IMG/VR virus record: IMGVR_UViG_3300031963_008656
Span: 64,001 to 128,000 of that record
Length of the DNA stretch: 64,000 nucleotides
Origin: a virus
Strand: one strand, 5' to 3'
The stretch's first letter is position 1. Each line of letters starts with the position of its first letter. Positions 58,323 to 64,000 of the stretch are shown in pieces. The position numbers and the translations under genes are program-made. The notes under the pieces were generated by a model that was given only the letters and a program-made list of their open reading frames with translations, searched no databases and was not told the origin of the DNA.

Positions 58323-58553
58323 TTACTTCTTGTTGAAGGACCAATAGATCACTGCCAATGCCACCAAACCAACCAAACCTTGAGAGCCTAAAGCACCCAC
58401 GAATTTGATAAGACTTGCGGTCACATCGATTGCCAAGAACGGAACTGCGGCACCAAAAAGGATTTGCAGAACCACGCCAGCGGCAATCAGCTTGATGCCG
58501 ATATCGATGATACCGACCAATAGGCCATTGGCCTTAGATAACACATTGTCCAT
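58323..58553 (-). CDS. conserved small membrane protein
   Basis: 76 aa with two or three hydrophobic stretches (LLVGIIDIGIKLIAAGVVLQ, LVGLVALAVIYWSF). This protein is nearly invariant in T4-like marine phages as I recall; function unknown. SD AAGGAG. Confidence 0.82.
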   Translation of the reverse strand: MDNVLSKANGLLVGIIDIGIKLIAAGVVLQILFGAAVPFLAIDVTASLIKFVGALGSQGLVGLVALAVIYWSFNKK

Positions 58554-58565
58554 AAAATAGACTCC

Positions 58566-58591
58566 TTAAAAAAACAAGCCTCGAAGGCTTG
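58566..58591 (-). terminator. intrinsic terminator
   Basis: CAAGCCT/AGGCTTG stem with seven T on the minus strand; ends the SWIM gene's transcript. Confidence 0.82.
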
Positions 58592-58599
58592 CGGACAAA

Positions 58600-58607
58600 T
58601 ATTTAAG
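58600..58607 (-). promoter_or_regulatory. possible late-type box
   Basis: CTTAAATA on the minus strand, 46 nt before ATG 58553, with the terminator in between. Confidence 0.3.
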
Positions 58608-58611
58608 GAAG

Positions 58612-58641
58612 CAAAAGAGATCTGGCCCGTTTAGGCCAGAT
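58612..58641 (-). terminator. second hairpin after SWIM gene
   Basis: ATCTGGCC/GGCCAGAT perfect stem with a loop of 6 and a weak T-run. Confidence 0.5.
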
Positions 58642-58659
58642 TATGGTGGGGTTTGGTCA

Positions 58660-59010
58660 TTAACTGCGCAGTTCTTTCACATGTTTACATTCACCACGGA
58701 ATTTGAACCCTGAACATGTGCAAGACCAGTTGCCGTTGATTTCAGTCAATTTGTAAACATCTCCCCGGCTGCCCTGCACTTCAATCACGCGACCTTCGGG
58801 CTCGGGTTCAGCCACTTGGGTTGGAAACTGCACAGGATTCACCATGAACTTGCGCCCACGCATGTCCATGCGGATGGGATTCCGAAACACTTTGATGCTG
58901 TTGGTCACTGGACTGCGGAAAGCATACATCTTGCTCTTGGAGTCATCCAACAGGTAAACGCCGTTCTTGATGGCATCCCGGTAGTCAGTTGTTTCGGCAA
59001 ACCATTTCAT
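58660..59010 (-). CDS. SWIM zinc-finger-like protein
   Basis: 116 aa. C-terminal WSCTCSGFKFRGECKHVKEL is the CxCx(n)CxH SWIM motif that binds zinc and nucleic acid or protein. ATGA overlap with its neighbour. Confidence 0.82.
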   Translation of the reverse strand: MKWFAETTDYRDAIKNGVYLLDDSKSKMYAFRSPVTNSIKVFRNPIRMDMRGRKFMVNPVQFPTQVAEPEPEGRVIEVQGSRGDVYKLTEINGNWSCTCSGFKFRGECKHVKELRS

Positions 59011-59240
59011 ACCAATTCTCCTGTTGCATCGTTGACCTTGCCGTAGTAGACAGCCTCGAATCCGTTGCCGTTCTCAAGCCAACCATTTATGTTCCAGTTA
59101 TCACGGTGCTGGTTGTAGAATCCCGCCCACATGAGTGCATCTTCACGGGTGTTAAACTCTTCCTCACGCTTGACCTTGTACAGGTTGGGTTCACCAAGTT
59201 CCACGGGGTGGACATAAACGATGTGTACGTATTTTGTCAT
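59007..59240 (-). CDS. small phage protein
   Basis: 77 aa, MTKYVHIVYVHPVELGEPN; aromatic, coupled by ATGA on both sides. Unknown. Confidence 0.7.
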   Translation of the reverse strand: MTKYVHIVYVHPVELGEPNLYKVKREEEFNTREDALMWAGFYNQHRDNWNINGWLENGNGFEAVYYGKVNDATGELV

Positions 59241-59389
59241 TCTTCAACTCCATACTTGGAAAGTTCTTCAAAGGTATCAATGGTGCCGTCTTCAATCAAT
59301 TCAATCAAGCAATTAAACTCGTCACGCTCACTAGAGCCAAACACTTCATCTTCCTGCTTGTAAGCAAGGGCTAGTAATTGTTCTTTCAT
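59237..59389 (-). CDS. 50-aa acidic protein
   Basis: MKEQLLALAYKQEDEVF start, ends LSKYGVEE. Both ends are ATGA overlaps. Unknown. Confidence 0.62.
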   Translation of the reverse strand: MKEQLLALAYKQEDEVFGSSERDEFNCLIELIEDGTIDTFEELSKYGVEE

Positions 59390-59502
59390 TTTGCCATGAT
59401 CCTTGACAACACTTCCTGCGCCGCGCTCAAGTCTGTGATGGCGAACTCCAAGGGTTCCCAGGCAGTGTAGGGCTGTGTCCAGCGGATGGTGTAGAGTGTC
59501 AT
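59386..59502 (-). CDS. 38-aa protein
   Basis: MTLYTIRWTQPYTAWEPLEF... RIMAK; ATGA with the next gene. Small but well placed. Confidence 0.58.
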   Translation of the reverse strand: MTLYTIRWTQPYTAWEPLEFAITDLSAAQEVLSRIMAK

Positions 59503-59505
59503 TAT

Positions 59506-59649
59506 TTAGAGTCCGGTGTGGAAAGGGTTGCGTTTGCGAAGATGGGCCAGTGCGGCTTCTTTGGTTTCAAATCTACCACTAATGGGTGTTTGGTGTGCGC
59601 CGCGCACAATAAACCAACCTGCCAAAACGCTGTTATAGATAACTTTCAT
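59506..59649 (-). CDS. 47-aa protein
   Basis: From ATG 59649 (MKVIYNSVLAGWFIV), 1 nt after the stop of the 92-aa gene; the frame to 59709 is inside that gene. Contains a FETKEAALAHLRKRNPF helix. Unknown. Confidence 0.6.
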   Translation of the reverse strand: MKVIYNSVLAGWFIVRGAHQTPISGRFETKEAALAHLRKRNPFHTGL

Positions 59650-59650
59650 A

Positions 59651-59929
59651 TCACATGCTCCAGTAAGTTTCGCTGGCAGGGTTGCAACACCATGGAGTGT
59701 CTGCGTCAATTTCTACAGGCTTACCTGACATCAAATTGCGAACAGTGATCTTGGGTGCAACATAAGTGTCACGAGCAACAATGCTCAAATCATTCACTGA
59801 CCAACCTGCTTTATTGCAAAGACGAGTGCGAGTGGCATGGGCGGCACCAAAAGTTTTGTATGCACGGTTTTTAATAGGACCGTCTGTAACAATAAGACCT
59901 GTACCTTTTGCGACAATTACGTATGACAT
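59651..59929 (-). CDS. conserved phage protein
   Basis: 92 aa, MSYVIVAKGTGLIVTDG; KTFGAAHATRTRLCNKAGW is a pattern I recall from other phages. Preceded by an early promoter. Confidence 0.7.
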   Translation of the reverse strand: MSYVIVAKGTGLIVTDGPIKNRAYKTFGAAHATRTRLCNKAGWSVNDLSIVARDTYVAPKITVRNLMSGKPVEIDADTPWCCNPASETYWSM

Positions 59930-59959
59930 TTTGGGCTCCTTTTTGTTAAACTATGCTAT

Positions 59960-59988
59960 ATTATAGCAAATCGGGCATTATTGGTCAA
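59960..59988 (-). promoter_or_regulatory. early-type promoter with stop codon in -35
   Basis: TTGACC, 17 bp, TGC-TATAAT; TGA (59987-59985) of the membrane-protein gene is in the -35. Confidence 0.8.
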
Positions 59989-60218
59989 CCGAATGCTTTC
60001 ACAAGCCCCGTAAGTCCAATTGCTACACTTACAAGATTCACAAACATCTGTGGTTTATTTGCAACACGGATGCACCATATCAGAAACAGTATGGTTCCTA
60101 TAAAAAATGTAAGGATATTGTAGGGATAGGCCGCGGGCCCGATAGCGTTGAGGCTGTGCCCTGCTACAATAAACACGGCACCTGCCCACTGCAAAATTTC
60201 GTTAGTATCTAATTTCAT
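59985..60218 (-). CDS. small membrane protein
   Basis: 77 aa with three membrane stretches (WAGAVFIVAGHSL; ILTFFIGTILFLIWCIRV; LVSVAIGLTGLVKA). Ends FG plus the promoter-borne TGA. Confidence 0.7.
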   Translation of the reverse strand: MKLDTNEILQWAGAVFIVAGHSLNAIGPAAYPYNILTFFIGTILFLIWCIRVANKPQMFVNLVSVAIGLTGLVKAFG

Positions 60219-60224
60219 ACCTTA

Positions 60225-60253
60225 ATTATAGCAGTTTGGGCATTATTGGTCAA
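60225..60253 (-). promoter_or_regulatory. early-type promoter
   Basis: TTGACC, 17 bp, TGC-TATAAT; 6 nt before ATG 60218. Confidence 0.78.
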
Positions 60254-60255
60254 CC

Positions 60256-60286
60256 AAAAAGTAGTACTTTTGTAGTACTACTTTTT
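60256..60286. terminator. bidirectional terminator
   Basis: GTAGTACT/AGTACTAC with 5-nt loop, flanked by AAAAA and TTTTT. Confidence 0.8.
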
Positions 60287-60484
60287 GAGGATTTCGTAAA
60301 ATTGCTGGTTGAGCGCATCCATTTCCGCCTGACTCACGTAGAAGTCAGTACGGGGGTCATAGTAGGCACCCTCTTTGTTGTCATAATACAACACTCTGCC
60401 TGAGAAGTTGAACGGGCCTTCTAGCCCGGCACGAGCACTGTATTTTTCGCGCATGTTGTCAACTTCAAAGACTTTGTAACCCAT
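60278..60484 (-). CDS. small phage protein
   Basis: 68 aa from ATG 60484 (MGYKVFEVDNMREKYSAR; SD AAGGAG). Its stop TAG lies in the terminator stem. Unknown. Confidence 0.7.
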   Translation of the reverse strand: MGYKVFEVDNMREKYSARAGLEGPFNFSGRVLYYDNKEGAYYDPRTDFYVSQAEMDALNQQFYEILKK

Positions 60485-60514
60485 TGCCAGCTCCTTTTGT
60501 GTCTGTATGCCCAA

Positions 60515-60543
60515 ATTATAGCAAATTGGGAATTATTGGTCAA
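60515..60543 (-). promoter_or_regulatory. early-type promoter
   Basis: TTGACC, 17 bp, TGC-TATAAT before ATG 60484. Confidence 0.78.
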
Positions 60544-60582
60544 CCAGGCCGTTATATATTAGTAGAAACCATTAGTACTAGT

Positions 60583-60590
60583 GGTAAATA
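60583..60590 (+). promoter_or_regulatory. T4-late-type box
   Basis: GGTAAATA, 17 nt before ATG 60608. Confidence 0.52.
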
Positions 60591-60607
60591 CTGAGAAGGA
60601 GAAAACC

Positions 60608-60775
60608 ATGTCAGAACTAATGCAAAAATTAGTAGAACGCTTGGCCGAGATGTTTCCAGGCTCGGGCTACCAATCCCGATTGGAAGCATACATTGCCGGC
60701 AGACGTCCATGTGACGTATTTGATGTTGAACGATTCCAAAAAGAGTTCAGCCAAGAATTTAAAGGATTTTTATGA
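60608..60775 (+). CDS. 55-aa phage protein
   Basis: From ATG 60608 (SD AAGGAG). MSELMQKLVERLAEMFPG, ends QEFKGFL. Known type of small protein in T4-like phages, unknown role. Confidence 0.7.
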   Translation: MSELMQKLVERLAEMFPGSGYQSRLEAYIAGRRPCDVFDVERFQKEFSQEFKGFL

Positions 60776-60876
60776 TTGCTAAATTTTTTAATCGTGTGTT
60801 TGAACTGTTGGTAGCCTGGGGCGACACTGTGCATGAGTACAGAATGAGCCGCGCCAGTCGTACCTGGTACTATTAA
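60772..60876 (+). CDS. 34-aa protein
   Basis: [16 protein letters not shown]... [16 protein letters not shown] overlap with the preceding gene. A small conserved protein of T4-like phages, as I recall. Confidence 0.6.
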   Translation: MIAKFFNRVFELLVAWGDTVHEYRMSRASRTWYY

Positions 60877-61460
60877 TCTCGTTTGATTAATATTTTATCA
60901 GCAAGGCCATATTCAACTGCTTCGCCAGCAGTCATGAAATTGTCACGTTCCATATCAGCTTTGAGTTGTTTGTGGGGTTTGCCAGTGTGTTTGACATAGA
61001 TATCAGTCAACACAGTTTTCCAACGCAATAGTTCTCGAGCTTGAATTTCCACGTCTGTGGCCTGACCCGATGCGCCGCCCAGGGGTTGATGGATCATGTG
61101 GCGTGCATTGGGCAGGATGTAGCGATTGCCCTTGTCGCCAGCAGCGGCCAACAACGAGCCCATGCTGGCAGCCTGCCCCATCACAATAGTGTGAATTTTG
61201 GGCTTGATAAAGTTCATGGTATCGTAAATGGCCATACCTGCTGTGACTGATCCGCCGGGTGAGTTGATGTACAAGCTGATGGCTTTGTCGGGGTTGTCAC
61301 TTTCCAAAAACAATAACTGCGCACAGATCAAGCTGGCTGTGTGTTGGGTGACTTCTCCGTCCAGCATGATCACACGATCTTTGAGCAAGCGGCTGTAAAG
61401 GTCGTAACTGCGTTCGCCTCGGGAAGTGTTTTCGATAACAATTGGCACTAGATTTGACAT
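60873..61460 (-). CDS. clpP-like: ClpP-like serine protease
   Basis: 195 aa from ATG 61460 (SD AGGAG). Triad: Ser99 (GQAASMGS), His124 (HMIHQP) and Asp173 (ERDNFMTA). Very close to bacterial ClpP (207 aa), including INSPGGS. It makes the tetradecameric chamber fed by a Clp unfoldase (candidate at 1-2009). Near-complete resemblance suggests recent capture from bacteria. Confidence 0.95.
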   Translation of the reverse strand: MSNLVPIVIENTSRGERSYDLYSRLLKDRVIMLDGEVTQHTASLICAQLLFLESDNPDKAISLYINSPGGSVTAGMAIYDTMNFIKPKIHTIVMGQAASMGSLLAAAGDKGNRYILPNARHMIHQPLGGASGQATDVEIQARELLRWKTVLTDIYVKHTGKPHKQLKADMERDNFMTAGEAVEYGLADKILIKRD

Positions 61461-61483
61461 GGGGTCTCCTGGTTGATTGCATA

Positions 61484-61512
61484 AGTATAGCATTATTCTC
61501 GGAAGAAAACAA
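61484..61512 (-). promoter_or_regulatory. promoter of the clpP-like gene
   Basis: TTGTTT, 17 bp, TGC-TATACT; weak -35 but good -10. Confidence 0.45.
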
Positions 61513-63092
61513 TGCGTGATCTACTCAATTTACTCGACAACATACTGACTGAAGAAGTCAACGCTCAATTTGCCCCTGAACTTGAAGGCATGAAAGACGT
61601 GATTTCTAGAAGAATCAAGGATCTTCCAGACGACCCTGCTACTGCAAAAGCTCTTAAAGAAATTGAAGATCTGCTGTCGCATATTTCACATGGTGGAAGA
61701 ATGGGATCAATCAGTAAAGAAATTGAAGCTGTGCAAGATCAAGCTGTGCAAGATGCTAAAAAAGTTCTGGCAAGACTAGCAATGAACATCATGGAAGAAG
61801 TTGGTGCCACGCCGTTGCAACGTGCTGATTTTTTCAATACCTGGAAAAGCGATCGGTTGGTCAACACCCAGGCCCTGCTGAGCAATGAAAAAGTTGACTT
61901 TCCTGTGGTATTCACTGGTTATACTGAAAATCCAGTCACAAAAGAATTTGTTGACGAAGTTATGATGATCCAGGAATTAGGCATGGGACGAGGCGAATTT
62001 GGATTGAACGTACTGAGCAAAAGTATTACTGTGGCAGGCAAAAGTTCAAAACAAGACAATGACGAGGACAGCGGATCTAAAAAGGGTGACTTACAAATCA
62101 AGTCAGGTGGTAAAGTTTACCAAGTAGAATTAAAAACTGAAATGGGTGGTGCTGCCAGATTTGGAGATCAAGAAGTTAGGCCAGCAGAAGGATTTGAAGC
62201 ATCCGCAGTGACGTTGAATAATTTTGTGAAATCTCACAAGGCATACAAAAATCTCAAACGCAAATTGTCCGGCAGCGGCATGAATTTGAACCAGGCCATA
62301 GACTTTAACAAACTTCTTTCTCCAGCAGACAGTGATAAATTCCTGGCACTGACTCAACGGTGTATATCTCTCATATTTGGCAATATCAAAGGCAGTAGAA
62401 AAGAGTATGCCACAAGATTGAAAAAAAATATAAATGGCATTATGACAGCTATCGAAACTGGCGACAGCGGATCGGCTGCACAACAATGGAGTCAGGCCAG
62501 TTTCAATTATTACATGAGCAAAAAAGAAGACGACGGCGTGCTCTATCTTAACTTGAACAGCAAAGTATTCATATACTACAATGATGCAGAACAATTACTG
62601 GCACAAGGACTGAGATTCCACGCCAGTACTCCATACATTAGTGCCACAAAAGATCCTGTTAGATCAGTGTATCCACAGATTGGAGTTCAACAAACATCAT
62701 TTGGTGGTGACGCGGCTCGACAAGGATTGACACAGTTGTCCAAAGGAAAAAATCCTATGGCAGCTTCAACATTCAATTCTGCGTTGACTGATTGGGTCAT
62801 GACATTGGCAGGCAGACGTGGCATCAACAATCAAAAGTTAATAGCGCAAATTGCCAAGTCAACCTTGAACATGATAGCTAACAAAACACCAAAAGAGCAA
62901 ATTATTCCTGCACTAGAACGCCAATTTCCACAGTTGGTTCCAAGAGGGGCCGTGCAGCCAGTGGCACCTGCTGTGGCACCTGCTGTGGCGCCTGTTGGTA
63001 GACTCACAGGTCCGGGCGTGAAAACAGCTAGAAACCCAGCACAACCTCAGGTGACTGCTGAAGTGTTGGGCAGAGAACGCAGACGTAATTAA
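61512..63092 (+). CDS. probable head protein with PD-(D/E)XK-like motif
   Basis: 526 aa. [15 protein letters not shown] resembles the capsid-targeting start of T4 internal proteins (cleavage after x-x-E). Around 195-215 [21 protein letters not shown] matches the D...ExK core of PD-(D/E)XK nucleases. Pro/Ala-rich repeats ([11 protein letters not shown]) near the end are followed by a basic tail. It lies between two ClpP genes on the other strand. Packaging and nuclease activity are inference. Confidence 0.65.
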   Translation: MRDLLNLLDNILTEEVNAQFAPELEGMKDVISRRIKDLPDDPATAKALKEIEDLLSHISHGGRMGSISKEIEAVQDQAVQDAKKVLARLAMNIMEEVGATPLQRADFFNTWKSDRLVNTQALLSNEKVDFPVVFTGYTENPVTKEFVDEVMMIQELGMGRGEFGLNVLSKSITVAGKSSKQDNDEDSGSKKGDLQIKSGGKVYQVELKTEMGGAARFGDQEVRPAEGFEASAVTLNNFVKSHKAYKNLKRKLSGSGMNLNQAIDFNKLLSPADSDKFLALTQRCISLIFGNIKGSRKEYATRLKKNINGIMTAIETGDSGSAAQQWSQASFNYYMSKKEDDGVLYLNLNSKVFIYYNDAEQLLAQGLRFHASTPYISATKDPVRSVYPQIGVQQTSFGGDAARQGLTQLSKGKNPMAASTFNSALTDWVMTLAGRRGINNQKLIAQIAKSTLNMIANKTPKEQIIPALERQFPQLVPRGAVQPVAPAVAPAVAPVGRLTGPGVKTARNPAQPQVTAEVLGRERRRN

Positions 63093-63664
63093 CGAGTCAC
63101 TTGGCTGATGTGATCACAGATACCCAGCCGCAGGGCATCATCCGCACCCAAATAAACGTCATGCGGTGGCAACAGATGTTGCTTGATTTGGTCTTCGCTT
63201 AGACCTGTACAATCTATATAATGCTGTACCATGCGTTTTTGTGTGAGCTCAAACTCTTTAATTGTGGCCAATAGTTCATGATGTTTGCCATCACTGCCCC
63301 AGGCATACTGGTGACTCATGATTGACGTATTAGGAGTGAGTGTTCTGCGTCCTGGTGTTCCTGCCAAAAAGATCAACAATCCGGCACTGGCAATTTGCCC
63401 CAGCCCCACAGCTTTGATTGGAATGACCGAACTGCGCATGACATCAATCAAGGCAAATGCTGAACTCATGTCTCCACCTTCTGAGCAAATCATTAGCAAG
63501 AGTTCTTTGCGTTTTTTCTTGGCCACAAAGTTCTCGTGCAGGATCCATTCAATTATGGGTTTGATGTTATCATCATCAACCTCGCCCATAAAAACATACA
63601 TTCCAGCGTCGGCCAAGGCTTGGGTGTGAGTCTGCTCAATTTGTAGGGAGTTATCTGTGGTCAT
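63089..63664 (-). CDS. second ClpP-like protease
   Basis: 191 aa. The crotonase/ClpP fold with Ser93 (QIASAG) and His118 (SIMSHQYAWG). It differs strongly from the first copy, lacks the INSPGG motif (SEGGDMSS instead), and matches the diverged ClpP type of T4-like cyanophages. May be a prohead-type or partner subunit. Overlaps the plus-strand gene by 4 nt. Confidence 0.88.
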   Translation of the reverse strand: MTTDNSLQIEQTHTQALADAGMYVFMGEVDDDNIKPIIEWILHENFVAKKKRKELLLMICSEGGDMSSAFALIDVMRSSVIPIKAVGLGQIASAGLLIFLAGTPGRRTLTPNTSIMSHQYAWGSDGKHHELLATIKEFELTQKRMVQHYIDCTGLSEDQIKQHLLPPHDVYLGADDALRLGICDHISQVTR

Positions 63665-63677
63665 AATTTGAATGTAG

Positions 63678-63700
63678 GAAAAGGCAGCCGAAGCTGCCTT
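63678..63700. terminator. hairpin between genes
   Basis: AAGGCAGC-CGAA-GCTGCCTT, T-rich on both sides; would end the 63715 gene. A late box abuts it. Confidence 0.7.
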
Positions 63701-63708
63701 TATTTATA
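63701..63708 (-). promoter_or_regulatory. perfect T4-late-type box
   Basis: TATAAATA on the minus strand, 36 nt before ATG 63664, with the hairpin between. Confidence 0.55.
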
Positions 63709-63714
63709 CGCCGT

Positions 63715-64000
63715 TTATTGCAGGGTAATTTGTCCAACCACTGCATTAGGCTTGGCCAATGCTTCTGCTCGTTTGCGCTTGTATTCCTCATTGTCCACGT
63801 CCAGTAATTTTAGTTCACCTTGTGTGGTGCTTACTACACTAGGAGCCGGTTTTGGTTCCGTTTCCACTTTTACAGGTTCAATTCGACTTTGCGGAACCAA
63901 GCTACGTTCAAGATTGGCATCAGTATCTTGCTGAGTTTTGCGCTCAACTGCTTCGTTACGATCCATGTTTTGTTCAGCGGCCCGACTGCGGATTTCAAGT
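63715..64000 (-). CDS. phage protein, start probably outside the window
   Basis: At least 94 codons: an internal ATG at 63966 gives 83 aa (MDRNEAVERKTQQDTD), but the frame stays open to the window end with LEIRSRAAEQN before it, which reads like coding sequence. Charged, with VKVETEPKPAPSVV and a C-terminal VDNEEYKRKRAEALAK helix. Unknown function. Confidence 0.65.
   Translation of the reverse strand, partial: LEIRSRAAEQNMDRNEAVERKTQQDTDANLERSLVPQSRIEPVKVETEPKPAPSVVSTTQGELKLLDVDNEEYKRKRAEALAKPNAVVGQITLQ

Noticed and set aside
1-64000. tRNA and rRNA genes
   Set aside because: I looked for cloverleaf-like intergenic segments; intergenic regions are too short or are explained by promoters and terminators. 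A tRNAscan run would be decisive.

Overview
The window looks like part of a large tailed-phage genome of the T4-like myovirus type, the lineage that includes the cyanophages and pelagiphages. The evidence is the gene content: a gp44-type clamp loader, a gp31/GroES-type co-chaperonin, PhoH, many small conserved T4-like hypothetical proteins, spanins, a GH19 endolysin and very large repetitive fibre proteins. A two-component spanin and secreted-protein signal peptides point to a Gram-negative host. An Ala/Pro/Lys-rich secreted protein (57030-57233) resembles proteins common in Betaproteobacteria, but that host hint is weak. Genes are densely packed, with ATGA, GTGA or TAATG overlaps nearly everywhere, and most lie on the minus strand. 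I saw no tRNA, rRNA, insertion sequence or CRISPR array.

Layout from left to right. 1-2.9 kb: truncated ClpA/ClpB-like unfoldase and a DnaJ-like protein. 2.9-10.1 kb: late region with holin-like protein, small structural proteins, a subtilase, GH19 endolysin, o-spanin, a probable internal head protein and i-spanin. 10.1-13.1 kb: DUF2061 protein, kinase/nucleotidyltransferase fusion, 2OG oxygenase. 13.2-17.6 kb: two radical SAM enzymes, an SDR-like protein and a HAD phosphatase around plus-strand phoH. 17.6-21.1 kb: clamp loader, Zn-ribbon protein, GroES-like protein and a DnaE-like fragment. 21.1-35.1 kb: fibre/adhesin block with a divergent strand switch at 30.3 kb. 35.1-40.5 kb: IscA-like, superoxide dismutase, ParB-like, IF-1, WYL_2-like, and a ketosynthase/desaturase/acyl-carrier-protein operon. 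40.5-45.2 kb: small proteins, SleB-like hydrolase, NAD synthetase, Bax-inhibitor-1 protein. 45.2-60.5 kb: an early-type region of small proteins, each short operon with its own near-identical sigma70-like promoter, plus DD-carboxypeptidase, metallophosphoesterase, GIY-YIG-like and DGQHR-like genes. 60.6-64 kb: two ClpP-type proteases flanking a probable head protein with a PD-(D/E)XK-like motif.

Two promoter classes can be read. The first is TTGAC(C/T)-N17-TATA(A/C)T with an extended -10, found at 13 sites before small, probably early genes; at four of them the upstream gene's TGA stop lies inside the -35 hexamer. The second is an NNTAAATA box resembling the T4 late promoter, 17-19 nt before the ATG of fibre, phoH-adjacent and other late genes. 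Three early promoters sit so close to the ATG that leaderless mRNAs are predicted.

Taken together the genes suggest a phage that brings its own protein quality control (ClpA, two ClpP, DnaJ, GroES), modifies translation (IF-1), lipids (ACP, ketosynthase, desaturase), NAD and redox metabolism (NadE, SOD, IscA-like), and the cell envelope (endolysin, SleB, DD-carboxypeptidase, BI-1). The most striking item is the three-gene fatty-acid operon at 38.3-40.5 kb.
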